Shown here one piece after another: positions 7,366-15,741 of a DNA stretch of 47,234 bases; position 1 is the stretch's first letter, and each line of letters opens with the position of its first letter. The stretch comes from Streptomyces sp. SID486 (lineage in GTDB: Bacteria; Actinomycetota; Actinomycetes; Streptomycetales; Streptomycetaceae), in NCBI RefSeq assembly GCF_009865385.1, contig NZ_WWJT01000582.1:1-47234 (forward strand). The letters are read 5' to 3'. The notes below the pieces were generated by a model, which worked only from the letters and a program-made list of their open reading frames with translations, did not search any database and was not told where the DNA came from. A program made the translations under genes and the position numbers.

Positions 7366-7466
7366 ACCGACGATCAGCGGCCCACCGGTTCCGCGGGTGA
7401 ACCCGCTGATCAACGGCCCACCGGCTCCGCGGGTGAACCGACTGATCAACGGCCCGGAACCGGTCG
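7360..7466. repeat. 36-bp repeat, three copies, starting at the Clp-N gene stop codon
   Basis: Units at 7360-7394 (35 bp), 7395-7430 and 7431-7466 share GGTGAACC...TGATCAACGGCCC. The first copy contains the last codons and stop (TGA, 7363-7365) of the Clp N-domain gene, so repeats 2 and 3 are in its 3' untranslated region. The rest of the gap up to 7633 shows nothing else I can name. Confidence 0.75.
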
Positions 7467-7633
7467 GTGGGCCAGCCGGAGCGACTACGCGGTGCACGAC
7501 CGGGCGCTGACATCGCCTCACCTGCGACCGAGGCGCCACACGCAGCAGGTCCGCCGCGCCGAGTGAGGCGCGGCGCGGCGGACGGCAGGCCGCGCCACCC
7601 ACGAACAGACATCACGGTGCATCGGAGGCAACC

Positions 7634-8767
7634 ATGACCATCAGCATCATCGGAGCCGGACCGGGCGGCCTGGCCCTCGCCCGCGTGCTGCACATGAACG
7701 GCATCGACGCCGTCGTGTACGAACGAGACCCCGCTCGGGGCGCGCGCGGTCAGGGCGGCACGCTCGACCTGCACGCCGCGACCGGCCAGCGAGCGATGCG
7801 CGAGGCCGGACTGATCGACCGGTTTCAGGCGCTCGCCCGTCGTGAGGGGCAGGACCTGAAACTGTTCGAGCCGGACGGCACCCTCCTGCTCCAGGTGGAC
7901 ACGCCCGACGACGCGCCGCTCGAACGCCCCGAGATCGACCGTGCCGATCTGCGCAACCTGTTACTGGACTCCCTCCCCGCACATGCGGTGCGCTGGGGGC
8001 ACTCGCTCGAATCCGCCGACGACGGCGTCCTGCACTTCGCCGACGGCAGCAGCGCCCCGTTCGACCTGCTGGTCGGTGCCGACGGCGCGTACTCCCGGGT
8101 CCGCCCCCTGCTCACCGACGCCCGGCCGGCACACACCGGCCAGAACGTCGTCGAGCTCGGCATCCCCGACATCGACCGCACCCACCCCGACCTCGCGGCG
8201 ACGGTCGGGCGCGGGAACTACTGGGTGCTGGGCGACGGACAGTCCCTGTCGGCGCAGCGCAACGGCGACGGCCGCGTACGCGTCTATCTCAGCTTCCACG
8301 ACACCGCCGAGGACTGGTTCGCGACCAGCGGGATCCCGTTCAGCGACCCGGCCGCAGCCCGCGAGCGGCTGACCGGCCTGTTCACCGGCTGGGACCCACG
8401 GGTCACCGAACTGATCGCTGCCTGTGACGGCGCGGTCCTGCCACGACCGATCACCACTCTCCCGGTCGGGCTGACCTGGCTGTCGCAGCCGGACGTGACG
8501 CTGCTCGGCGATGCCGCGCACCTGATGCCGCCGGTGGGGCAGGGCGCCAACATGGCGCTGCTCGACGGGGTCCTGCTCGGCCTCGCGCTGGTCGCCCACG
8601 CGGACGATTTCTCCGGCGCGGTCGAAGAGTACGAACGCGAGATGTTCGAACGTACCAGCGCCGCCGGCCGGCAGTCCGCGTACGTCCAGGACATCCTGGC
8701 GTCGCCGGACGCCGGCCAGAAGATGCTCGCTTTCTTCCAACCGGACGAAACAGGCGGCCAGTCCTGA
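7634..8767 (+). CDS. FAD-dependent monooxygenase, TetX-like
   Basis: 377 residues starting at an ATG 6-7 bases after CGGAGG. The N-terminal GxGxxG Rossmann motif is SIIGAGPGGLALARVL, with the acidic end YERD. LLVGADGAYSRVR matches the DG motif. LLGDAAHLMPPVGQGANMAL is the FAD-ribityl GD motif of class A flavoprotein hydroxylases. Length and motif order fit the TetX/PHBH family, which uses NADPH and O2 to hydroxylate aromatic or polycyclic substrates. Close relatives are often annotated as FAD-dependent oxidoreductases or tetracycline-inactivating-like enzymes; actual tetracycline activity is not implied. It stands alone, with 159 bases to the VOC gene. Confidence 0.88.
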   Translation: MTISIIGAGPGGLALARVLHMNGIDAVVYERDPARGARGQGGTLDLHAATGQRAMREAGLIDRFQALARREGQDLKLFEPDGTLLLQVDTPDDAPLERPEIDRADLRNLLLDSLPAHAVRWGHSLESADDGVLHFADGSSAPFDLLVGADGAYSRVRPLLTDARPAHTGQNVVELGIPDIDRTHPDLAATVGRGNYWVLGDGQSLSAQRNGDGRVRVYLSFHDTAEDWFATSGIPFSDPAAARERLTGLFTGWDPRVTELIAACDGAVLPRPITTLPVGLTWLSQPDVTLLGDAAHLMPPVGQGANMALLDGVLLGLALVAHADDFSGAVEEYEREMFERTSAAGRQSAYVQDILASPDAGQKMLAFFQPDETGGQS

Positions 8768-8926
8768 CGGAACGGAGGGACCGGGCCCCGGAACCCGCCC
8801 GACGTATCTGCCGCGAGGTGACCGAGTCCGCCTGTCTGGCAGGTGACCAGGTGGGTGGCCGGCATGGGTCCGGGCGGCCGTCACCAGGTGGGCGAGGAGT
8901 CCGCCCCGCCCTGCTATGGTGCGCCG

Positions 8927-9361
8927 ATGTCATCGATCAGGCAGTTCCAGGTCACCTTCGACTGCGCGGAACCCGCGCGTCTCGCCGGTTTCTGGTGCGA
9001 GGTGCTGGGATACGTCGTACCGCCGGTCCCGGAGGGCTTCGACACGTGGGAGGACTACCACCGTTCGCTGCCGCCTGAGAAGCAGGTCGTCTACTTCGCA
9101 TGCAGTGATCCTTCGGGCATGGGCCCGCGCGTGCTGTTCCAGCGCGTGCCCGAAGGGAAGGTCGTCAAGAACCGGGTGCATCTCGACGTGCGGGTCGGCA
9201 CCGGACTCGTGGGTGAAGAGCGCCTGGCCGCCCTGGAGGCCGAGTGCGCACGGCTGGTCGCGCTCGGCGCGGTGCACGTGCGCACGCTGCTCGCCGACGA
9301 GGAGAACGAGTCCTGCATCCTGATGCAGGACATCGAGGGCAACGAGTTCTGTCTCGACTGA
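8927..9361 (+). CDS. VOC (glyoxalase/dioxygenase fold) protein
   Basis: 144 residues from the ATG at 8927 (SSIRQFQVTFDCAEPARLAG). The typical VOC layout is present. FDCAEPARLAGFWCEVLGY opens the beta-alpha-beta module, NRVHLDVRVG starts the second, and MQDIEGNEFCLD ends it with the conserved D-x-x-GNEFC-type strand. The equivalents of metal ligands would be H in RVHLDV and E in GNEF. These small VOC proteins are common in Streptomyces as uncharacterised enzymes or antibiotic-binding proteins. It may be co-transcribed with the upstream monooxygenase, though the gap is 159 bases. Confidence 0.85.
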   Translation: MSSIRQFQVTFDCAEPARLAGFWCEVLGYVVPPVPEGFDTWEDYHRSLPPEKQVVYFACSDPSGMGPRVLFQRVPEGKVVKNRVHLDVRVGTGLVGEERLAALEAECARLVALGAVHVRTLLADEENESCILMQDIEGNEFCLD

Positions 9362-9690
9362 ACCGCTGCGGCCCGACGTGAGCGAGGCCGGACCGGCAGG
9401 CAGGGGCCGTCTGGTCCCGCACCGGTAGCCGGGCCGTCCGGGGGAGGGGCGCCCAGGAGTGGACAGCTCGCCGGTCCGCGAGCTCGATTCTGCTCAAGGT
9501 CACCGATGGTCCGGTCACGAGCCGAGTCTGGCAGGTGCAGTCGCCCCGGCGTGGCGTTCACGAACAGGCGCTCAGCTTGCCGTTCGACCGCCGGGCCGCT
9601 CTTCATCGCCTCGTGGACTGCGAGTTCCTCTGGAGTGCCGAGGAAGGCCGGCCCGGCCCGCAGCCGGCTGTCCGTCAACGTATGCGTCGC
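9362..9690. other. Convergent gap with a possible gene remnant on the minus strand
   Basis: No intact gene is seen between the VOC gene and the lipoprotein gene. On the minus strand, from about 9678 to 9480, one frame reads like real protein (TPEELAVHEAMKSGPAVERQ, then RLFVNATPGRLHLPDSARD). It has no good start or ribosome site and runs into antisense of the VOC gene. It may be the decayed end of a gene, or chance. Confidence 0.25.
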
Positions 9691-10218
9691 TCAGCGCAGT
9701 TGCGGCGCGCCCACCTCGATGTCGAAGTCGCACACCTGCGCCCGTACATGACGCCCCTTGGCATCCGTCATCCGCACCGAGGAACCGTCCTTGGTGTGCG
9801 GGGGCACCACGGTGATGCTGGGGTCGTACGCGGCCGAGACCTCGCAGCCGTCGCCCGGAGCGGCCGTCGCCTCGTAGAAGAGCGGGAATTCGACGGTGTG
9901 GCCCGGGTGCAGCTCCACGTGCACCGGTGCGGCCCCCCTCTTCGGTTTCCCGTCGGCGGCCGGCCCCTTGCCGATGTGCACGTCGATGTCCGGGTAGCCG
10001 TCGAAGGCGCAGGATTTCGGTCCGTTGTTCTCGGCGCTGAGCGTGGCCGCCCCACCGTCCGGGTGCTTGCCGAGCAGGCGGGTCATCTTCCAGTCCAGCT
10101 GGGACGTCCGGCACGCGACGGAGCGAGCGTCGGACGCACTGCGATCGGTGCCGCAGGCCGCGGATCCCAGCGTGACCACCAGGCCGAGAGCGGCGACCGC
10201 CAGTATCCGCCGTGCCAT
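9691..10218 (-). CDS. DUF4232-type lipoprotein
   Basis: 175 residues with a lipoprotein signal peptide (ARRILAVAALGLVVTLGSAA followed by Cys22). The mature part has a beta-sandwich pattern. It holds ATLSAENNGPKSCAFDGYPD, where the Cys-x-x-x-GYPD block is characteristic of DUF4232, and a later Cys (DGCEVSAAY) plus a third in VRAQVCDFDIEV. These exported proteins are frequent in Streptomyces; their function is not known. It is a single gene, convergent with the VOC gene and divergent from nothing. Confidence 0.8.
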   Translation of the reverse strand: MARRILAVAALGLVVTLGSAACGTDRSASDARSVACRTSQLDWKMTRLLGKHPDGGAATLSAENNGPKSCAFDGYPDIDVHIGKGPAADGKPKRGAAPVHVELHPGHTVEFPLFYEATAAPGDGCEVSAAYDPSITVVPPHTKDGSSVRMTDAKGRHVRAQVCDFDIEVGAPQLR

Positions 10219-10323
10219 GTGAATCCTCCCGCCGAAGACACCCCGGCGGGCCTCGGTGTTACTGCTCCCGCCTCACACCAATCTAGATGCGCGCAACGCG
10301 GAAGCGGTTCCAGCGAGCGGGTC

Positions 10324-11202
10324 CTACTCGGTGAACGCCTGTCGGCAGTGTGCGAGCAACCGGCCTACCGCCGGGGTTGGCGCGCTCTTCCAGATCAGGG
10401 CGAGTACCGCTGGTGTGCCGACGTCGTCGATGGCGCGGACGGTGAGCCGGTCGCGGTGCTTCTCGGCCATCGAGCTGCTGAGGACGGCGACGCCGAGCCC
10501 GCGTGCGGCGAGGTCGGCGATCGCGTCCGCGGCACTGGCCTGCAGCGTGATCGTGGGGTGGAGGCCCTGTGCGGCGCACGCCTGGTCGAACACCGTGCGG
10601 AGGCCCGTACCGGGTGGCATGCACGCGATCGGGTGGGCGATGAGGTCACGCAGGCGGAGGTGCGGCTGTTTCGCCAGGGGGTGCCCGGCGGGGACTGCCG
10701 CGGTGAGCCGTTCGCTGATGATCGTCAGCGCTTCCAGCCCGTCGGGAGCGGTGGTCGCGGTTCCGACGAGTGCCAGGTCGAACGCGCCGGTACGCACCCC
10801 TTCGACGAGCCGGTCGGAGCTGTCCTCCAGGAGCACGATCTCCACACCTGCATGGGCCTCGTGGAACGCGGCGAGGGCGTCGAACAGCGGGGTGAGCGTG
10901 CAGCCGATGACCATCCCGACGGTGACCCGGCCCCGGATCAGGTCGGTCACCTCGCCCACTGCCTGGCCGACCGCTCCGGCCGCGGCGAGTGCGGCGCGGG
11001 CGTGATCGAGCGCGGCCTTACCCGCGACGGTGAGGGTGACGACGCGGGCCGACCGGTCGAACAGCTCGGCACCGAGTTCTCGTTCCAGCTGCCGGACCTG
11101 GGCGCTGACCCCGGACTGGCTGATGTGCACCCGCTCGGCCGCGCGGGTGAAGCTCCGCTCCTCCGCGACGGCGACGAAGTACTCCAGCTGCCTCAGTTCC
11201 AT
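10324..11202 (-). CDS. LysR-family transcriptional regulator
   Basis: 292 residues from the ATG at 11202. The N-terminal winged helix-turn-helix is textbook: MELRQLEYFVAVAEERSFTR, then AAERVHISQSGVSAQVRQLE. A periplasmic-binding-like effector domain follows (about 90-292). The gene is divergent from the SnoaL-like gene at 11300 with 97 bases between, the common LysR arrangement in which the regulator controls its divergent neighbour. The intergenic DNA has CAGAAG (11222-11227) and CTTCTG (11242-11247) as a candidate interrupted dyad. The effector is unknown. Confidence 0.9.
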   Translation of the reverse strand: MELRQLEYFVAVAEERSFTRAAERVHISQSGVSAQVRQLERELGAELFDRSARVVTLTVAGKAALDHARAALAAAGAVGQAVGEVTDLIRGRVTVGMVIGCTLTPLFDALAAFHEAHAGVEIVLLEDSSDRLVEGVRTGAFDLALVGTATTAPDGLEALTIISERLTAAVPAGHPLAKQPHLRLRDLIAHPIACMPPGTGLRTVFDQACAAQGLHPTITLQASAADAIADLAARGLGVAVLSSSMAEKHRDRLTVRAIDDVGTPAVLALIWKSAPTPAVGRLLAHCRQAFTE

Positions 11203-11221
11203 GACTGAGAATTCTAGTTCG

Positions 11222-11247
11222 CAGAAGAACCATCTGTTGGACTTCTG
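11222..11247. promoter_or_regulatory. Candidate LysR-type dyad in the divergent promoter
   Basis: CAGAAG-N14-CTTCTG lies between the LysR start (11202) and the SnoaL-like start (11300). It is short and not the exact T-N11-A form, so it is only a candidate. Confidence 0.3.
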
Positions 11248-11299
11248 GACGCTCCGCGACCAGGCTGAGGAGCACCGGAAACCGATCCCAGGAGGAATC

Positions 11300-11665
11300 A
11301 TGTCGGAGTACGAGAAGGCCATGCGCCCCGAGGACATCACCCGCTTGTTCGTCGAGCGCTCCAACGCCGGTGACGCGGCCGGAGTCGCCGCCCTCTACGA
11401 AGAGGATGCCGTGCTGGCCTACCCGCCCGGCAAGCTGACGGAGGGGCGGGAGGCGATCCGCGCACTGTGGGAGAAGGTGCTGGCCAACGGCCCCCGCTTC
11501 GAGCCGGAACAACCGCTGCCGACGCTGGTCAGCGGGGACATCGCGCTCACTTCGACCCCACCGAGGGACGGGACCGGCGCGCGGGCCCAGGTGGTCAGGC
11601 GTCAGCCCGACGGAAGCTGGCTGCGCCTGCTCGACCAGCCCGAGTTCACCCCGCCCGCCCGCTGA
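11300..11665 (+). CDS. SnoaL-like/DUF4440 nuclear transport factor 2-fold protein
   Basis: 121 residues from an ATG just after GGAGGA. The NTF2-like pattern is present: an N-terminal helix pair (EDITRLFVERSNAGDAAGVA) followed by ALYEEDAVLAYPPGKLTEGR, EAIRALWEKV and C-terminal strands (ARAQVVRRQPDGSWLRLLDQ). Proteins of this type are small isomerases, hydrolases or ligand-binding proteins and are often judged by neighbours. Here the only linked gene is the divergent LysR regulator, which probably controls it. Confidence 0.78.
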   Translation: MSEYEKAMRPEDITRLFVERSNAGDAAGVAALYEEDAVLAYPPGKLTEGREAIRALWEKVLANGPRFEPEQPLPTLVSGDIALTSTPPRDGTGARAQVVRRQPDGSWLRLLDQPEFTPPAR

Positions 11666-11875
11666 CCCCTTCCGCCTCCCAATGCGGCCCAGGACGGCAG
11701 GTGTTGCGCGGAGAGCGGTGTCCGGCCGGTCACCCACGCCGGTCCGCCCCCGTACGCATGCCGGGCATACCCCCACACTCACCCGCACGGCGTCCAGCGG
11801 TTGATGCGTTCACCCCACCGCTGTCGCACCGGCCGGATATCGTGCTGTGTCCCCGGCAGGAAGGGCGATGACGCC

Positions 11876-12514
11876 ATGGGCAGATCTGCCTCCAGGAGCT
11901 TGGCCCGTGTGGGCCTCGTGATGAGCACGTCACTGCTGTCGGCCGTGCTCTGCGGTACGGCGAGCGGGGCTGTCCCCGAGGACGCCGGGGGGCAGACGGC
12001 AGCGGTCCCCGCCGCACGTGTGGGCGGCGAACGCGACTGTCCCGTCGTGTACTTCGACCTGGGTGAGACCCTTCTGCACACCGCCGACGACGGCAGCACC
12101 GACTACCTGCGCGGCGCGGCCTCCTACCTGCGCGCTCTGCGTGAACGCCACATCAGGGTCGGCCTGATCACCAACGTCCCCTCCTCCTGGGGCACGACCG
12201 ACGCCGAGCGTGCCGCCAGGCTGAAAGAGGAGGTCGACGCCACCTGGCGGGGGCCGGTCCCCTTCGCCTGGGCGGATTTCGGGGACCGGATCCTGACTCC
12301 GCGCGCCGAGACCGAGCGTAAGCCGGCCCCGGTCCTCTGGCAGCGTGCGAAGGCCGAGTCGGGCCGCTGCCGCGTCGTGTACGAGGCGGAGACGGCCGAA
12401 GAGGTCTCGGTGGCCTCCTCGCTGGGCTTCGTGTCGTACCAGGTGGGCCGACCCCACCGGCCCGCGTTCCTGCCGGTGGGCCTCGTGGAACTCCTCGGCC
12501 GTCGGTCCCGCTGA
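11876..12514 (+). CDS. Exported HAD-superfamily-like protein with degenerate motifs
   Basis: 212 residues. The ATG at 11876 starts a signal peptide (ASRSLARVGLVMSTSLLSAV...GTASGA), unusual for this fold. The HAD core begins at about 55: CPVVYFDLGETLLHT keeps the nucleophile Asp61 but has Gly63 where acid/base Asp is usual. VGLITNVPSS is motif II, and ERKPAPVLWQRA gives the motif III lysine. The motif IV position reads VVYEAETAEEV, with Glu rather than Asp. An extracellular phosphatase, or a pseudoenzyme, is possible. The gene is convergent with the zinc-ribbon gene, 26 bases away. Confidence 0.65.
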   Translation: MGRSASRSLARVGLVMSTSLLSAVLCGTASGAVPEDAGGQTAAVPAARVGGERDCPVVYFDLGETLLHTADDGSTDYLRGAASYLRALRERHIRVGLITNVPSSWGTTDAERAARLKEEVDATWRGPVPFAWADFGDRILTPRAETERKPAPVLWQRAKAESGRCRVVYEAETAEEVSVASSLGFVSYQVGRPHRPAFLPVGLVELLGRRSR

Positions 12515-12540
12515 GCCAGGACCGGGCACCCTGCCTCCGC

Positions 12541-13200
12541 CTACCGGCGGCCCGCGGGCCAGTGCGGGTTCGGCATGCCGTCGTCGCCCATGTGTGCCCG
12601 CCGCCAGATCGCCTTCCAGCTGTACGCGGCCGCAGGCACGGACGGGTGCCTTCGTCCGCACGGACACGGCGCCGGCGCCCAGGCACACCGGCCGCACAGC
12701 TCGACCCGTCCGTGCCCGGTCGAGTGCGGCTCCGGCTGCCCCTCGTTCCCGCACGCGGGGCAGCCGGGCAGCTCAGCGCCGTCCAGAAGCGCGTTCTGCC
12801 GCCGGACGTACTCGGTCAGCAGCAGAGGCGGGTGGCGCAGCGGGTCGTCGTACCAGGCGCGGGCCGGCCCGTCCCAGGGGCTGCGCAGCCACCACGGCCG
12901 AGGATTCGGCACAGCCCGTCGCCCGGACCGCTTCTCCGCCCGGCGTTGCGCCGCGTACTCCTCCGCCCGCGCGAGCCACAGCACTCGTGCCTCGTGCAGT
13001 TCCTCCACCGCCCGCACCAGCGCCTCGGGGTCCGCCCGCAGGTGCCGAGGGATCCGTGCGCTCAGCGTGAGGTGGTGGTATGTCGCCCGGAGACCGTAGG
13101 GCGCGAAGACGGTGAGGCAGGTGCGCAGCGCGCTGTGCCGGCGGTGGAGGGGGAGCCGGGCGTCGTGCACCCGCGCTCGGTGGGTCAGGAAGCTGCTCAC
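12541..13200 (-). CDS. Zinc-ribbon-like hypothetical protein
   Basis: 219 residues from a GTG at 13200; another GTG about 13 codons later is possible, so the start is uncertain. The N-terminal two thirds are helical and Arg-rich (DPEALVRAVEELHEARVLWL). The C-terminal third has a Cys cluster (CPACGNEG at first, then CGRCAWAPAPCPCG), which can bind one or two zincs, and ends in Trp-rich sequence. I do not recognise the family. DNA or RNA binding is plausible but not shown. It lies downstream of the GAPDH terminator on the same strand, so it probably has its own promoter. Confidence 0.6.
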   Translation of the reverse strand: MSSFLTHRARVHDARLPLHRRHSALRTCLTVFAPYGLRATYHHLTLSARIPRHLRADPEALVRAVEELHEARVLWLARAEEYAAQRRAEKRSGRRAVPNPRPWWLRSPWDGPARAWYDDPLRHPPLLLTEYVRRQNALLDGAELPGCPACGNEGQPEPHSTGHGRVELCGRCAWAPAPCPCGRRHPSVPAAAYSWKAIWRRAHMGDDGMPNPHWPAGRR

Positions 13201-13250
13201 CTCGTGAACTGTAGGTCCGGTGCCCGGGCCGGAGGCGTGGACCCCGAGCC

Positions 13251-13292
13251 CGGGCACCCCGGCGGGCCGCCTGCGGCCCGCCGGGGTGCCCG
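13251..13292 (-). terminator. Very strong hairpin downstream of GAPDH
   Basis: Perfect 20-bp GC-rich arms (13251-13270 and 13273-13292) are separated by only two bases, starting 6 bases past the GAPDH stop codon. It is an intrinsic terminator or 3'-end stabiliser without U-tract. Confidence 0.8.
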
Positions 13293-13298
13293 GCCCGT

Positions 13299-14297
13299 TC
13301 AGTGGGCGGCGAGGAGCTCCAGCGTGTCGATCACCCGGTTGGAGAAGCCCCACTCGTTGTCGTACCACGCGACCACCTTGACGTGGCGGCCGTCGACGCG
13401 GGTGAGGGCCGAATCGAAGATCGACGAAGCGGGGTTCCCCGTGATGTCCGACGACACGAGCGGGTCGTCCGAGTACTCGAGGACGCCCGCGAGCGGCCCC
13501 TCCGCCGCGGCGCGGTAGGCCGCCAGCACGTCGTCACGCGTCACCTCGCGGGCGACGGTCGTGTTGAGTTCGACGATGGAGCCCACCGGCACCGGCACGC
13601 GGATCGAGTCACCCGAGAGCTTGCCGTCGAGGTTCGGCAGCACCAGGCCGATCGCCTTGGCGGCCCCGGTCGTGGTCGGCACGATGTTGACGCCGGCGGC
13701 CCGGGCACGACGGGCGTCGCGGTGGGGGCCGTCCTGCAGGTTCTGCTCCTGCGTGTAGGCGTGCACCGTCGTCATGAACCCGTGCTCGATGCCGGCCAGT
13801 TCGTCGAGGACGGCGGCCAGCGGCGCGAGGGCGTTGGTGGTGCAGGAGGCGTTCGAGACGATCGTGTGCACGGCCGGGTCGTAGGCGTCGGTGTTGACGC
13901 CGAACGCGAGCGTGACGTCGGCGCCGTCCGACGGTGCGCTGACGAGCACCTTCCTCGCGCCCGCGTCGAGGTGGGCCCGGGCGGCCTTGGCCGAGGTGAA
14001 GCGGCCGGTGGCCTCCAGGACGATGTCGACGCCGAGCTCGGACCACGGCAGTCGCGCCGGTTCGCGTTCGGCCAGCACCGTGATCCGCCGGCCGTCGACG
14101 ACGAGGGCGTCTCCGTCGACGGTCACCGGACGCCCCAGCCGGCCGGCCGTGCTGTCGTAGGCCAGCAGGCGGGCGAGAGTGGCGGGCTCGGTCAGATCGT
14201 TGACGGCGACGATCTCGAGGGTGCTGTCGCGCTCCAGCAGTGCGCGCAGCACATTGCGTCCGATGCGGCCGAATCCGTTGATGGCGATGCGAGTCAT
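13299..14297 (-). CDS. gap: Glyceraldehyde-3-phosphate dehydrogenase, type I
   Basis: 332 residues, the usual length. TRIAINGFGRIGRNVLRALL is the NAD-binding start. The active site is SNASCTTNALAPLA, with the catalytic Cys in the ASCTTN motif, and the conserved His is in MTTVHAYTQEQN. The end WYDNEWGFSNRVIDTL is diagnostic. It catalyses phosphorylation of glyceraldehyde-3-phosphate with NAD(P)+. It is not next to pgk and tpiA, so it is likely a second, specialised copy. The gene upstream on the same strand is a GlxA-like regulator 120 bases away, suggesting dedicated control; some actinomycetes carry such extra copies linked to stress or antibiotic resistance. Confidence 0.95.
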   Translation of the reverse strand: MTRIAINGFGRIGRNVLRALLERDSTLEIVAVNDLTEPATLARLLAYDSTAGRLGRPVTVDGDALVVDGRRITVLAEREPARLPWSELGVDIVLEATGRFTSAKAARAHLDAGARKVLVSAPSDGADVTLAFGVNTDAYDPAVHTIVSNASCTTNALAPLAAVLDELAGIEHGFMTTVHAYTQEQNLQDGPHRDARRARAAGVNIVPTTTGAAKAIGLVLPNLDGKLSGDSIRVPVPVGSIVELNTTVAREVTRDDVLAAYRAAAEGPLAGVLEYSDDPLVSSDITGNPASSIFDSALTRVDGRHVKVVAWYDNEWGFSNRVIDTLELLAAH

Positions 14298-14417
14298 GAG
14301 TGATGTCCCTTCCCTTCGCCACCAGCGTCGCCCGCTGCCCGCCTCGCGGACAGTGGCGGGATCGCCATGGTTCAAAAGGATCCCGCCACAAGGCCCCACC
14401 CCCGGGTGCCCGGCGGG

Positions 14418-15374
14418 TCACTCGCCCCGGGTGAAGGTGCGCCGGTACTCGCTCGGTGTGGTGCCGAGGATGCGCTGGAAGTGCAGGCGCAGGTTCGCAC
14501 CGGTGCCGAGCCCGACGTCCCCGGCGATCTGCTCGACGCTGCGCTGCGAGCGTTCCAGCAGCTCCCGGGCGAGGTCGATACGGGCCCGCATCACCCACTG
14601 CATCGGCGTGTAGCCGGTCTCCTCGACGAAGCGCCGGGAGAACGTGCGCGGTGAGACCTCGGCCTGCCGCGCCAGGATGTCGAGGGTGAGGGGCTCGCCG
14701 AGCCGGTGCAGCGCCCACTCACGGGTGGCGGCGAACCGCTCGCCGAGGGGCTCGGGAACGCTGCGCGGCACGTACTGGGCCTGACCGCCACTGCGGTAGG
14801 GAGCGGCGACCAGACGCCGGGCCGCATGGTTGGACGCGGCCACTCCCAGGTCGCCGCGCAGGATGTGCAGGCACAGGTCGATGCCGGAGGCGGCGCCGGC
14901 CGAGGTGAGCACGCTGCCCTCGTCCACGAACAGCACGTTCTCGTCGACCTTCACGAGCGGGTGCCTGGCCTTGAGTGCCCGCGTGTAGTGCCAGTGCGTC
15001 GTGGCGCGCCTGCCGTCGAGCAGGCCCGTGGCGGCGAGCGCGAAGGCGCCCGTCGAGATGGCCGCGAGTCGTGCGCCCCGGGCGTGGGCGGCGATCAGCG
15101 CGTCGACGACGGCCTGCGGCGGGTCGTCGCGGTCCGGGAAGCGGTAGCCGGGGACGAAGACGATGTCGGCCCACGCAAGTGCGTCGAGGCCGTGGGCGAC
15201 GTCGTAGGCGAGGCCGTCGCCGCCGGTCACGAGACCGGGCGACGCCCCGCACACCCGCACCTCGTACGGCATGCTCGCGCGGGTCGTGAAAACCTGCGCG
15301 GGAATTCCGACATCGAGCGGCTTCGCCCCCTCGAGCACGAGGACGGCTACGCGATGCAGGCGGGTGGCTGGCAC
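14418..15374 (-). CDS. GlxA-like AraC-family regulator (DJ-1/PfpI plus HTH)
   Basis: 318 residues. Residues 5-180 form a DJ-1/PfpI (GATase1-like) domain: VAVLVLEGAKPLDVGIPAQV, IVFVPGYRFP, and AISTGAFALAATGLLDGRRA, where the nucleophile-elbow Cys of PfpI enzymes is Ser/Thr, as in regulators. Residues 215-315 form the AraC double HTH (LTLDILARQAEVSPRTFSRR and IAGDVGLGTGANLRLHFQRI). It starts with GTG at 15374 with no clear ribosome site. It lies immediately upstream of GAPDH on the same strand. The upstream DNA holds a 13-bp tandem repeat array (15415-15520). Confidence 0.9.
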   Translation of the reverse strand: MPATRLHRVAVLVLEGAKPLDVGIPAQVFTTRASMPYEVRVCGASPGLVTGGDGLAYDVAHGLDALAWADIVFVPGYRFPDRDDPPQAVVDALIAAHARGARLAAISTGAFALAATGLLDGRRATTHWHYTRALKARHPLVKVDENVLFVDEGSVLTSAGAASGIDLCLHILRGDLGVAASNHAARRLVAAPYRSGGQAQYVPRSVPEPLGERFAATREWALHRLGEPLTLDILARQAEVSPRTFSRRFVEETGYTPMQWVMRARIDLARELLERSQRSVEQIAGDVGLGTGANLRLHFQRILGTTPSEYRRTFTRGE

Positions 15375-15414
15375 AGGAAGAGATTACGTGGGCCGTGACG
15401 GCGGTACGTCCGCT

Positions 15415-15520
15415 GTGGGGACGGGCTGTGGGGACGGGACGCGGGGACGGGACGTGGGGACAGGCTGTGGGGACGGGCCGTGGCGGACGGGCCGTGGCGG
15501 ACGGGCTGTGGGGACGGGTG
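15415..15520. repeat. Eight 13-14 bp tandem repeats upstream of the GlxA-like gene
   Basis: Units of the form GTGGGGACGGGCT repeat eight times from 15415, two of them 14 bp long. They begin 40 bases upstream of the GTG start of the regulator, in its promoter region, and are G-rich on the plus strand. The rest of the 367-base gap 15375-15741 has no recognisable feature. Confidence 0.75.
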
Positions 15521-15741
15521 GACAGGGGATCCTCCGGAACGTGCCTCCGCCCGCGCGGAGCCGGCCGGTGGCACTCGGCCACGTCGGCATCGGCTGACCG
15601 GATCGGCCTCGTGCGGCGTCGCGGAGGTCCGGTACGTGTGCTCCGGGCGGCCCCGGCCGGCGCAGCCGGCGGCACGGAGGGGGAGGGGACGTGGGCGAGG
15701 GGTCGGCGCCCGCGCCCCGTCCGGCAGCCGGTGGCGTCCGG

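Noticed and set aside
9535..11208. A 557-codon open frame on the plus strand
   Set aside because: It runs antisense through the lipoprotein and LysR genes.
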